From Bacillota bacterium (GTDB lineage Bacteria; Bacillota; Clostridia; Peptostreptococcales; Anaerovoracaceae), in the NCBI GenBank assembly GCA_017459895.1, contig JAFUCA010000007.1:62001-126000 (forward strand): a DNA stretch of 64,000 nucleotides. The letters are read 5' to 3'. The position numbers were made by a program, and so were the translations under genes. This document shows positions 35,363 through 43,754 of the stretch, one piece after another. The stretch's first letter is position 1; the number at the start of each line of letters is the position of its first letter. The notes under the pieces were generated by a model. That model was not told the DNA's origin. It ran no database searches and worked only from the letters and a program-made list of their open reading frames with translations.

Positions 35363-35391
35363 ATTGTAAACTCGCGATTCACGCTTGTCAA
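35363..35391 (-). promoter_or_regulatory. bioY promoter with BirA-like half-site
   Basis: TTGACA (35391-35386), 17 bp, TACAAT (35368-35363), preceded by GTT to give GTTTACAAT as in the birA promoter. Confidence 0.7.
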
Positions 35392-35456
35392 CCGGCTGCC
35401 GCAGCCAATCGCCAGATTTTTTGCCTCTTTGTGCAAATTCTATCCCCCGGGGAGGC

Positions 35457-35485
35457 TTGTGGCGGCTTTTTCGGTACCTTACAAT
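35457..35485 (+). promoter_or_regulatory. Promoter of the peptide/nickel ABC importer operon
   Basis: TTGTGG (35457-35462), 17 bp, TACAAT (35480-35485); about 34-nt leader to ATG 35526. Confidence 0.6.
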
Positions 35486-35525
35486 AGTTTCATCGACAAA
35501 ACTGACACTTCAACGGAGGAAAGCG

Positions 35526-37082
35526 ATGAAGAAATATCTGATCACCATACTGATCGCCGCCATGGCGCTGTGCTTTACGGCCTGCGGCTCCGGCGGATCC
35601 GGCGATTCCGCTGAGTCTGCGGATGGCAGCACCCTGATCTACGGCAGCAACGACTACACCCGGATCAACCCGGCCATCGACGAGCACGGCGAGATCAACC
35701 TTCTGATCTTCGACGGGCTCATGGGCCACAATGAGAAGAACGAGGTCGTCCCGGCCCTGGCCGAAAGCTACGATCTGGACAAGGACACCAACACCTACAC
35801 CTTCCACCTGCGGGAGGGCGTCACCTGGCACGACGGAGAACCGTTCACCGCGAATGACGTCAGATTCACCATCGAAGCCATCATGAATCCGGACAACGAA
35901 TCCGAGATCTTTTCCAACTACGAGGACATCGAGAAGATCGAGGTCATCGATGATCAGACCGTCTCCTTCCAGCTGAAGGACCCCAACGTGGCCTTCCTGG
36001 AGTACATGACCATCGGCATCCTGCCGGCGCACCTGCTGGAGGGCAAGGACATGCAGTCCGATGAATACTTCCGCGCCCCGGTGGGCACCGGCCCGTACAA
36101 ATTCGAGGCCTGGGACGAGGGACAGAGCATCACCCTGGCAAAGAACGAGGATTACTGGGGCGGCGCTCCGAACATCGATACGGTCATCTTCAAGATCGTC
36201 GTCGATGACAATGCCAAGGCGCTGCAGCTGCAGTCCGGGGAGCTGAATCTGGCGCAGGTCACACCGAAGGACGCGCAGACCTTTGCGGGGGATGACGCCT
36301 ACACTATCTACCACATGGAGACCTCCGATTACCGGGGCATCATGTACAATTTCAACAACCCCTTCTGGCAGGAGAACAAGGCGCTGATCCATGCCATTGA
36401 CCGCGCCGTCGACCGGGACGCGATGGTGGAAAGCGTGCTGCTGGGCGAGGGCATCCCAGCCTTTGGGGCTCTGGCGAGAAACGAATACAATGATGCAAAG
36501 GCTGGCCAGGTGGACTACGATCCCGCGGAGGCGAAAAAGCTGATCGAAGCGGAGGGCTGGAGCCTGGGAGATGACGGCATCTATGAAAAGGACGGGCAGA
36601 AGCTTTCCTTCACCATCAACTGCAAGGAAGGCGATCAGGTCCGGGCGGATCTGGCGGCCATCGCCTGTCAGAACCTGCAGGACATCGGCGTGGACGCCAA
36701 TTACGAAGTCAGGTCCGAGATCGACTGGGAGAACCAGGAGGCCTTCCTGATCGGCTGGGGCAGCCCCTTTGACGCGGACGATCACACCTACAAGGTGTTC
36801 GGCACGGACAAGGGAAACAACTACAGCTATTACAGCAATCCGGCTGTGGACGAGGCGCTGACCAAGGCGCGGCAGACCGCGGATCCGAAGGAACGGCAGA
36901 AGTATTACTCCGATTTCCAGCAGGCGCTGGCGGAGGATCCGGCCTACACCTTCTTCTGCTACGTCGACGTGAACTACGTGAGCAATCTGCCGATTCAGGG
37001 GATCACCACGGATACCATCCTGGGGCACCACGGTGTCGGCATCTTCTGGAACGTGAAAGAGTGGACAATTGATGCTGAGTAG
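35526..37082 (+). CDS. Peptide/nickel-type ABC substrate-binding lipoprotein
   Basis: 518 residues from ATG 35526 (ACGGAGGAAAGCG upstream), replacing a longer open frame. Lipobox FTAC, Cys20. SBP family 5 features: YTFHLREGVTWHDGEPFTANDVRFTIEAI, GTGPYKFEAWDEGQSITLAKNEDYWGG, and AIDRAVDRDAMVESVLLGEGIPA. It binds oligopeptides, nickel chelates or similar ligands outside the membrane. First gene of a complete importer operon (binding protein, fused ATPase, two permeases). Confidence 0.93.
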   Translation: MKKYLITILIAAMALCFTACGSGGSGDSAESADGSTLIYGSNDYTRINPAIDEHGEINLLIFDGLMGHNEKNEVVPALAESYDLDKDTNTYTFHLREGVTWHDGEPFTANDVRFTIEAIMNPDNESEIFSNYEDIEKIEVIDDQTVSFQLKDPNVAFLEYMTIGILPAHLLEGKDMQSDEYFRAPVGTGPYKFEAWDEGQSITLAKNEDYWGGAPNIDTVIFKIVVDDNAKALQLQSGELNLAQVTPKDAQTFAGDDAYTIYHMETSDYRGIMYNFNNPFWQENKALIHAIDRAVDRDAMVESVLLGEGIPAFGALARNEYNDAKAGQVDYDPAEAKKLIEAEGWSLGDDGIYEKDGQKLSFTINCKEGDQVRADLAAIACQNLQDIGVDANYEVRSEIDWENQEAFLIGWGSPFDADDHTYKVFGTDKGNNYSYYSNPAVDEALTKARQTADPKERQKYYSDFQQALAEDPAYTFFCYVDVNYVSNLPIQGITTDTILGHHGVGIFWNVKEWTIDAE

Positions 37083-37097
37083 TGATACCATGACACT

Positions 37098-38996
37098 ATG
37101 ACGGAATCGATCCTGCAGATCAAAGACCTCTCGGTGGTTTTTCGCACCGATGACGGGAATATGAGCGCGATACGGAATCTCTCCATGTCCATTGGGCATG
37201 GAGAGATTGTTGCTGTGGTCGGAGAATCCGGATGCGGCAAAAGCGTCCTCTGCAAGACGATCCTGGGGCTTCTTCCGAAGCGGGCGAGGATCACTTCGGG
37301 AAGCATCCTGGCCGCAGGGACGGATCTGACCGGGCTTTCGGACCGGAGGTACGGGCGCATCCGGGGCCGGGACATTTCCATGGTTTTTCAGGATCCGATG
37401 ACGTCTCTGGATCCTTCCCAGACCGTCGGGGCCCAGATCGCCGAAGCCATCCGCGTCCATGACCGGTCTCTCTCGAAGGCGGCGGTTCGGACAAAGGCAA
37501 CTGAGCTTCTGGAGTCGGTGGGGATCGACCGCGCCGCCGAGCGTTTTGACGCTTACCCGTGGATGCTCTCCGGGGGGATGCGCCAGCGGTGCGTTCTGGC
37601 CATGGCGCTTTCCCAGGATCCGAAGCTTCTCATCGCGGACGAGCCCACGACGGCGCTGGATGTGACCATTCAGGCGGAGATACTGGACCTGCTGCTGCTG
37701 CTGCGCGAGGAGCGGCATCTGAGCGTTCTGTTTATTTCCCATGATCTGGGCGCCTGCGCGCGGATCGCGGATACCATTCACATCATGTACGCCGGGCGGA
37801 TCGTCGAATCCGGGACGGCGGAGGATGTTCTCATGGCGCCGGCGCATCCCTACACCAGGGGGCTGCTGCAGGCCCTGCCGGCCTTTGCGATAAACGGGCG
37901 GCTCCGTCCGATCCCCGGGGCGCCTCCGCAGCTTCCGGAGGGCTTCGAGGCCGACGCTTTCGCCGAACGAAACGAGTATGCCCTGGGCATCGACTACGAG
38001 CAGGCTCCGCCGTTCTTTGAAATTTCTCCCACCCACCGGGCTGCCAGCTGGCTTCTGGATCCCCGGGCGCCGCAGATCCCGGCAGCTACGCTTCATGCAA
38101 AAGCTGGGGAGGCCGCGGATCGGGAGGCTGAGATTCTCACAGTCGGCCGGACCCGGGCGGATGCCGTAAGTCCTTCGAAAACCCGTGACCCCTTGATACC
38201 CTGCGACTCCCGTCCGGTCCTGCTGGAGGTGACGGATCTTTCCCACCGGTTCACTCTGGGAAAAGGCAGCGTACAGGCTCTGGATCACGTCTCCTTTGCG
38301 ATCCGCCAGGGGGAAGTCTTCTCGCTGGTCGGCGAATCCGGCAGCGGCAAATCCACTCTGGCCCGGTGCATCCTGCGGATGCTCCGCCCGGAAGAAGGCC
38401 GGATCTGCTATGACCGGATCTGCCTCACGGACCGGAAACAGTCCCGCGCCTTCCGAAACCGGCTGGCCCGGGAGATCCAGTTCATTTCCCAGGATCCCGG
38501 AGCGGCGCTGGATCAGCGCATGACTGTCCGGGACATCATTGCGGAGCCCCTGCAGATCCACCGGATGTTCCGCCGGCGTCAGGAGCTGGATGACTACATC
38601 CGCGCCATGCTGCGGGAGGTGCAGCTGGACGAAGCCCTCATGGACCGGTATCCGGCCCAGCTTTCCGGCGGTCAGAAACAGCGGGTCAGCATTGCCCGCG
38701 CCTACAGCATGAACCCGAAGCTGCTCGTGGCCGATGAGCCCCTGTCTTCCCTGGATGTCTCCATTCAGGCGCAGATCATCGAGTTGTTCCTATCCCTTCA
38801 GAAGCACCACGACACCGCGCTGCTGTTCATCAGCCACGATCTGTCCATGGTCCGGCTGTTCTCGGACCGGGTCGGCGTCATGTACCGCGGTCAGATCGTG
38901 GAGCAGGGGGATGCCAATTCCCTGTTCCGGGCGCCGCAGCACCCCTATACGCAGGCGCTGCTTTCCGCGGTGATGGTACCGGAGGTGGGCCGATGA
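37098..38996 (+). CDS. Fused double ATPase of a peptide/nickel ABC importer (DppD-DppF type)
   Basis: 632 residues containing two complete nucleotide-binding domains: Walker A GESGCGKSV and GESGSGKST; signatures LSGGMRQR and LSGGQKQR; Walker B LLIADEPTTALD and LLVADEPLSSLD. In most bacteria these are separate DppD and DppF subunits; here they are one chain joined by a ~120-residue linker. Starts 15 bp after the binding-protein gene and overlaps the permease gene by 4 bp. Confidence 0.95.
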   Translation: MTESILQIKDLSVVFRTDDGNMSAIRNLSMSIGHGEIVAVVGESGCGKSVLCKTILGLLPKRARITSGSILAAGTDLTGLSDRRYGRIRGRDISMVFQDPMTSLDPSQTVGAQIAEAIRVHDRSLSKAAVRTKATELLESVGIDRAAERFDAYPWMLSGGMRQRCVLAMALSQDPKLLIADEPTTALDVTIQAEILDLLLLLREERHLSVLFISHDLGACARIADTIHIMYAGRIVESGTAEDVLMAPAHPYTRGLLQALPAFAINGRLRPIPGAPPQLPEGFEADAFAERNEYALGIDYEQAPPFFEISPTHRAASWLLDPRAPQIPAATLHAKAGEAADREAEILTVGRTRADAVSPSKTRDPLIPCDSRPVLLEVTDLSHRFTLGKGSVQALDHVSFAIRQGEVFSLVGESGSGKSTLARCILRMLRPEEGRICYDRICLTDRKQSRAFRNRLAREIQFISQDPGAALDQRMTVRDIIAEPLQIHRMFRRRQELDDYIRAMLREVQLDEALMDRYPAQLSGGQKQRVSIARAYSMNPKLLVADEPLSSLDVSIQAQIIELFLSLQKHHDTALLFISHDLSMVRLFSDRVGVMYRGQIVEQGDANSLFRAPQHPYTQALLSAVMVPEVGR

Positions 38997-39958
38997 ATGT
39001 AACGAAAAAGATTCTGATCGTCATCATTTCGATCTTTGTTCTGTCGCTGATCACGTTCTTCATGGCGCGCCTGGCACCGGGGGATCCTTTGGTTTCCTAT
39101 TACGGCGACCGGGTCGAGCGGATGAGCACGGAGGAAAAGGCTGCTGCGATCCAGCGGCTGGGGCTGGACGGTCCCATCATCGAACAATATGCAGACTGGC
39201 TGAAATCCGCCCTGCACGGGGATTTCGGCATTTCATTCAAATACAAACAGGACGTGATGACCGTAATCTCCGGGCGGCTGCTCAACACGCTTCTGCTGGG
39301 GGGACTGGGGTTTGTGTTCACCTTCGGGTTCGCGTTGCTTTTGGCTGCCCTGTGCGCCTACCGGGAAAACAGCCTTCTGGACCGAGCCATCTGCCGGATC
39401 GGAACCATCACCAGCTGCATTCCGGAGTTCTGGCTTTCCCTGGTGCTGATCCTGCTCTTCGGGGTGACCTGGCATCTGCTGCCCAGCAGCGGAGCCTACG
39501 CCCTGGGCCAGTCCGCCAGCATCGCCAGCCGCGCGGAGCATCTGATCCTGCCTCTGGCTGTGGTGATCCTGAGTCACCTCTGGTATTACACTTACATGCT
39601 CCGCAACCGCCTTCTGGATGAGACGGGGCAGGAGTACGTGCTCGCGGCCCGCGCCAAAGGTCTGTCCCGCCGGCAGGTCCTGTGGCGCCACTGCGTCCGC
39701 AATCTGATGCCCACTATGATCGCGATCATGGCGATCTCCATTAACCACATCATCGAGGGCACCTACATCGTCGAAATGGTCTTCTCCTACCCGGGCATCG
39801 GCACGCTTTCCTTCGAAAGCGCCAAATACCACGATTACAATATGCTGATGGTCCTGGTGGTCATCACCGGCATCATTGTCATCATCGGCAATATGGTCGG
39901 CCAGTCCATCAGCGAGCGCATCGACCGGCGCATGGCGGGAGGAGGTGAGCCGTCATGA
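38993..39958 (+). CDS. ABC importer permease (DppB type)
   Basis: 321 residues, six membrane helices. N-terminal ITFFMARLAPGDPL is the DppB/OppB signature; the EAA coupling loop is LAARAKGLSRRQVLWRHCVRNLMP. Overlaps both neighbours by 4 bp, so it is tightly coupled in the operon. Confidence 0.95.
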   Translation: MNVTKKILIVIISIFVLSLITFFMARLAPGDPLVSYYGDRVERMSTEEKAAAIQRLGLDGPIIEQYADWLKSALHGDFGISFKYKQDVMTVISGRLLNTLLLGGLGFVFTFGFALLLAALCAYRENSLLDRAICRIGTITSCIPEFWLSLVLILLFGVTWHLLPSSGAYALGQSASIASRAEHLILPLAVVILSHLWYYTYMLRNRLLDETGQEYVLAARAKGLSRRQVLWRHCVRNLMPTMIAIMAISINHIIEGTYIVEMVFSYPGIGTLSFESAKYHDYNMLMVLVVITGIIVIIGNMVGQSISERIDRRMAGGGEPS

Positions 39959-40932
39959 GGCGGGAGAATTCCATGCAAAGGCTGGCGGGGTCTGTCCCCG
40001 AGGATCGCCTGAACCGCTACGTGCCCGAGGATCGCCTGTTCGAGATCGTCGGTCCGGACTACCGGAAAAACGAGGGGCTGCCTTCGCTGACCGCTATGCC
40101 CCGCAGGAAAAAGCGCCGGCTGGAGGGCTTCCCGAAAGCGGCGTCGCTGGTGCTCGCTGTCATTGTCCTTGGCTGCCTGCTCTGCGACCTGTTCATCAGC
40201 GGTGATCCCGGCCGGCTGGATCCGGCGCAGATCAATCTGGCGCCCAATGCTCAGCATTGGTTCGGCACGGATACCATGGGGCGGGATCTGTGGTCCATCA
40301 TCTGGTTCGGCGGGCGCAAGTCTCTGCTGATCGGGGCGCTGGCCACGCTGATCACCACGGCGATCGCCGTCATCTATGGGACCGTCAGCGGCCTGGCCGG
40401 TTCGGCGGTGGACAGCATCATGATGCGCTTCACGGAGATCCTGCTGAGCATCCCCTCCCTGCTGCTGATCATTTTCATGCAGGCGGTGGCCGGGCATCGC
40501 AGCGTCGTCGGCATCGCTGTCATCATCGGCATTACCGGCTGGATGAGCATCGCCAAAATGGTCCGCACGGAAGTGCGCAAGATCCGCAGCAGCGAATTCG
40601 TCCTGATTTCGCGAATGATGGGCGGCGGGTTTTTCCATGTTCTGCGCCGGCACCTGGCGCCGAATTTCATCAGCACGATCATGTTCATGGTGGTCATGAG
40701 CATCCGCTCCGCCATCGTCAGCGAATCGACCCTGAGCTTCCTCGGCATCGGCCTGCCCCCCGAGATCATCACCTGGGGCAGCATGCTCAGCCTTTCCGAA
40801 AAAGCCCTGCTCACCGGTTCCTGGTGGATCATCCTGATCCCCGGCCTCTTCCTGGTCGTCACCCTGCTGTGCATCACCTCCCTCGGTGATTACTTTCGCG
40901 GCGGCGGACGCCGGGCCCACGGGAATCTGTAG
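39955..40932 (+). CDS. ABC importer permease (DppC type)
   Basis: 325 residues with an N-terminal cytoplasmic extension of ~55 residues, then six helices. DppC features: HWFGTDTMGRDLWSIIWFGGRKSL and the EAA loop ISRMMGGGFFHVLRRHLAPN. Completes the importer. A copy of TGCAAAGGCTGG lies at codons 7-11 (39974-39985). The downstream CsoR-family gene has its own promoter. Confidence 0.95.
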   Translation: MRRENSMQRLAGSVPEDRLNRYVPEDRLFEIVGPDYRKNEGLPSLTAMPRRKKRRLEGFPKAASLVLAVIVLGCLLCDLFISGDPGRLDPAQINLAPNAQHWFGTDTMGRDLWSIIWFGGRKSLLIGALATLITTAIAVIYGTVSGLAGSAVDSIMMRFTEILLSIPSLLLIIFMQAVAGHRSVVGIAVIIGITGWMSIAKMVRTEVRKIRSSEFVLISRMMGGGFFHVLRRHLAPNFISTIMFMVVMSIRSAIVSESTLSFLGIGLPPEIITWGSMLSLSEKALLTGSWWIILIPGLFLVVTLLCITSLGDYFRGGGRRAHGNL

Positions 40933-40962
40933 ACCCGCTTCGGGATCCTTCAGCATCCCCAT

Positions 40963-41003
40963 CCCCCGCGGGGGCTTGTTCATTTCGCAAAATCTGGTAT
41001 GAT
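40963..41003 (+). promoter_or_regulatory. Promoter and GC-tract palindrome of the CsoR-family gene
   Basis: CCCCCGCGGGGG (40963-40974) abuts TTGTTC (40976-40981), 16 bp, TGG-TATGAT (40998-41003). CsoR/RcnR proteins bind G/C tracts, so this may be an autoregulatory operator. A small hairpin (GCGGGA-TTGG-TCCCGC) follows in the leader. Confidence 0.5.
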
Positions 41004-41051
41004 AGAATGATAGAGCGGGATTGGTCCCGCGGGAAGAGAAAGAGGATCACC

Positions 41052-41414
41052 ATGAGCGAACACAGGCACGATGATACGCACGAACATACCCATGACCACG
41101 ATACCGGACAGGATCACGGACATTCTCATGACCATGACCACGGGCACCATCACGATCCGAAGCAGCGGCAGGCGGTCATCCACCGGATCGCCCGGGCCGG
41201 CGGCCACCTGAACGCCGTGAAAAAAATGGTCGAAGACGACCGGGACTGTTCTGAGGTGCTGATCCAGCTGGCGGCGGTGCAGTCCGCCCTCAATTCCGTC
41301 AGCCGGATCATATTAAAAGACCACATCGAGCACTGTATCGTCGATGCGGTGGAAGAAAACGATTCCGAGGCGATCGACCGCCTGAACAAAGCCATCGATC
41401 AGATGATCAAATAA
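41052..41414 (+). CDS. CsoR/RcnR-family metal-sensing repressor with His-rich N-terminus
   Basis: 120 residues from ATG 41052. The first ~33 residues are His/Asp-rich (13 His). The remaining helical domain is the DUF156 family: HRIARAGGHLNAVKKMVEDDRDCSEVLIQL, SVSRIILKDHIEHCI; Cys in RDC, and His and Cys in DHIEHC match the metal ligands of CsoR. The family releases DNA on binding Cu(I), Ni(II), Co(II) or formaldehyde. No copper pump is nearby; the gene follows a nickel/peptide-type importer, so nickel or cobalt control is a reasonable guess. Confidence 0.88.
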   Translation: MSEHRHDDTHEHTHDHDTGQDHGHSHDHDHGHHHDPKQRQAVIHRIARAGGHLNAVKKMVEDDRDCSEVLIQLAAVQSALNSVSRIILKDHIEHCIVDAVEENDSEAIDRLNKAIDQMIK

Positions 41415-41483
41415 CGTACGGCTGCGCTCCGGGGATCATGTCCCCGAGGCCGTGCTCCGGCGGCTGTATCCCCGCGTCCGCGC

Positions 41484-42146
41484 TCAGCAGTGCCGGCCTT
41501 CCTTCAGGAAGGTGCACTTTCCCCGCAGCACGCATTCGCTGCAGGGCGCCAGCCGTCCGGTGACCGGATGATCTGCCAGCCCCACCAGCGCCGTTACCGA
41601 TTTGTGCGGCACCATCATATTTCCAGCGGTTAACGTCACCCCGATCTTTCGGGGTGCGTCTGTATATTGGAGGATCTCACGCTGGTAACGAATGGGATAA
41701 TCGCCGTAGCCGGGGCTGAACCTGGACGTCGTATACATGCCCGGCAGCTTCTGCGCCAGTTCCTCTTTCATGATTTGTTCCGCGGCATCCGCCATCTGCT
41801 CCGTCAGCACCGATGCTCCGGCATCCAGTACGACGGCCATCGCCATGCTGGTCAGCTGGGTCCGGGTGATCAGCTGATCGATTCCGGCACCGATGGTTAC
41901 AGCGAGAACTGCCACACGGGTGCAGCCCTCCAGATGTTTTTCGATGGAAAAGCCCTCGGTGGCAACGGCAGATCTCTCCAGAACGCGGTAGATCGCCCGG
42001 GGACTGGCTGCCAGCAGCAGCTGCTTCTCCGCCTGCGCCAGCTGCTCCTCCAGCGGATCCGGCAGCGCTTCCTCCGGGGCCGCCGTCACATGAAGAAACT
42101 TCAGCCACTCGCTTCGCTCGATTGTCTCCGGTAAACGGATGTCCAT
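41484..42146 (-). CDS. MetH-activation-domain-like protein (B12-dependent methionine synthase reactivation)
   Basis: 220 residues from ATG 42146 (AGGGGAGG upstream). Features of the vitamin-B12-dependent methionine synthase activation domain: FSPGYGDYPIRYQREIL, VTLTAGNMMVPHKSVTALVG, and a Cys cluster at the end (APCSECVLRGKCTFLKEG). In Clostridia this domain is often a stand-alone protein that serves a short MetH. No methionine synthase is in the window. The C-terminal cysteines could hold a metal or cluster. Confidence 0.8.
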   Translation of the reverse strand: MDIRLPETIERSEWLKFLHVTAAPEEALPDPLEEQLAQAEKQLLLAASPRAIYRVLERSAVATEGFSIEKHLEGCTRVAVLAVTIGAGIDQLITRTQLTSMAMAVVLDAGASVLTEQMADAAEQIMKEELAQKLPGMYTTSRFSPGYGDYPIRYQREILQYTDAPRKIGVTLTAGNMMVPHKSVTALVGLADHPVTGRLAPCSECVLRGKCTFLKEGRHC

Positions 42147-42264
42147 TGCCGTACCCTCCCCTTTCGTATGCTATAACTTTATCACGAAACAGATTTGACG
42201 AAAAGAGCAATCAAGGATAAAATATCTTATCTTAAGTTCAGGCTTCGGGTGAAGGCGAAGGACT

Positions 42265-42483
42265 TTTCGAGATTACACCGCCAAATGAAGTCCCTAATCT
42301 CGAAATTAAGGCTGCGAGGGACGAATTGTTCGCCGAAGACGGATCAAAAGTACATCGGCTGACGCATTGATTCGAGTTTTTCCTGTTCCGTGCCGGTCGA
42401 AATCTCTGATGCAAAGGCTGGCCAGCCTTTGCAGGAGAGTGATTTCGAGATTCCGTTCCCACAGGTAATCCTAAATCTCGAAA
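42265..42483. repeat. Three long-loop inverted repeats sharing one arm sequence
   Basis: TTTCGAGATT (42265-42274) pairs with AATCTCGAAA (42296-42305); the same arms recur perfectly at 42443-42452 and 42474-42483; a weaker version is GATTCGA (42369-42375) with TCGAAATC (42397-42404). Arm starts are 31, 31 and 28 bp apart. Together with the palindrome at 42410-42433 they fill the 42147-42539 gap, in which no gene is evident. Confidence 0.8.
42410..42433. repeat. 24-bp perfect palindrome: two back-to-back copies of TGCAAAGGCTGG
   Basis: Copies at 42410-42421 (+) and 42422-42433 (-). Other perfect copies of the 12-mer: + strand 1523, 25910, 30858, 36494, 39974, 51124, 56012; - strand 50227 and 55304 (left ends). 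Shorter matches (10-11 bp) occur at 3073, 13223, 13353, 15924, 20313, 25285, 28550, 34975, 36456, 45817 and 46721. Confidence 0.9.
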
Positions 42484-42539
42484 GTTCCTTCTTTGACACC
42501 TGCCGAACAATAACGATTTTATTCCGGAGGGGCATTCCT

Positions 42540-43664
42540 ATGGCAAATCGAGAAAACAATCCGATCAGAACTGCAGGTCCTGTCTGGCTGGGCATTGATG
42601 TGGGCGGCACGACGGTGAAGCTGGCTCTGTTTCAGGCGGACTCCTGCGATGCCGGCGATAAGGCAGCTGCGGCCGATATCGGCGATGATGCAGCCGCAGC
42701 CGATATCGGCGATACGGCAGCCGCGGTCGATACAGGCAGCCTGTCCCATCTGACGGAGATCGGCCGGAAGGTCATCCCCACCAGAACTGAGAACGAAGGC
42801 AAGCAGATCATGCCGGACATCGCAGCTGCCGTCCGCAGTCTGGCGGAGGAATGCGGCATTCCGGTCAGCTCCATCGAGGGCGCCGGAATGGGCGTACCCG
42901 GACCCGTCCTGAACAAAACGGACCGCGGTTATCCCGTGGCCGGCTGCGTGAATCTGAACTGGACCGATATCTGCTATCCCGGAGAGGAGCTGCGGGATCT
43001 GACCGGCATCCGGCGCATCTGCCTGCTCAACGACGCCAACGCCGCTGCTCTTGGGGAGCTGTATTTCGGCGCCCGGGGCAAGGACGCCTCCGAAACCACC
43101 GCCGTCATGATCACCATCGGCACCGGCATCGGCGGCGGCATCATCACCGGCGGGCGCATCATTACCGGAGCCTTCGGCGCCGCGGGGGAAGTGGGCCATA
43201 TGCCCATCGTTCCGGCCGATCCCCTGCTGCAGACCCTGCGGAGCGCAGATTCCGATTTCGGAGCAGGCGCCGACCTGGAGTACTTTACCTCCGCCACCGG
43301 CATCGCCCGGGCAGCGTCCGGACTCCTGCAGATCTCCGGCGAGGACAGCGCCCTGCGGACCTGCGGAGAAGTCACCGCCAAGGATGTCTTTGATGCTGCC
43401 AAACAAGGCGATTCCCTGGCGCTGCAGATCGCGGAGTTCTTCTTCAACACTCTCGGACAGGGACTCGCCGCCATCGCGTCCGTCGTTGACCCCGACCTGT
43501 TCATCATCGGCGGCGGTGTCGCTGCGGCCGGGGGTTATCTTCTGGACGGACTGCAGGAAGCTTACCGCCGGCAGGTCTTCCACGCCTCCCGGAAGACCAG
43601 CTTTTGCCTGGCGCAGCTGGGAAACGATGCCGGACTGCTCGGTCCCCTGGTGCCGCTGCTTTGA
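42540..43664 (+). CDS. ROK-family sugar kinase lacking the zinc motif
   Basis: 374 residues from ATG 42540 (CCGGAGGGG upstream). ROK motifs: LGIDVGGTTVKLALF (ATP), CLLNDANAAALGELYFG (catalytic Asp), TIGTGIGGGII. The usual zinc site CxCGxxGCLE is replaced by SDFGAGADLE, although the preceding GEVGHMPI His remains. After the first strand there is an insert of ~30 residues with repeated AADIGD units, encoded by a 27-bp near-repeat at about 42665-42730. It probably phosphorylates glucose or a related hexose, but the changed site makes specificity uncertain. Confidence 0.85.
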   Translation: MANRENNPIRTAGPVWLGIDVGGTTVKLALFQADSCDAGDKAAAADIGDDAAAADIGDTAAAVDTGSLSHLTEIGRKVIPTRTENEGKQIMPDIAAAVRSLAEECGIPVSSIEGAGMGVPGPVLNKTDRGYPVAGCVNLNWTDICYPGEELRDLTGIRRICLLNDANAAALGELYFGARGKDASETTAVMITIGTGIGGGIITGGRIITGAFGAAGEVGHMPIVPADPLLQTLRSADSDFGAGADLEYFTSATGIARAASGLLQISGEDSALRTCGEVTAKDVFDAAKQGDSLALQIAEFFFNTLGQGLAAIASVVDPDLFIIGGGVAAAGGYLLDGLQEAYRRQVFHASRKTSFCLAQLGNDAGLLGPLVPLL

Positions 43665-43704
43665 GATCTTCGGGCCGCCCGGACGAATCCCCGGGGCGCC
43701 CACC

Positions 43705-43738
43705 AAAAAACCGGAACGCCGACGGTTCCGGTTTTTTT
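43705..43738. terminator. Bidirectional terminator between ROK and CoA-transferase genes
   Basis: AAAAAACCGGAAC and GTTCCGGTTTTTT flank a 7-nt loop: a 13-bp perfect hairpin with T-tracts on both strands between convergent genes. Confidence 0.9.
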
Positions 43739-43754
43739 ATGCTCATGTACCTGT

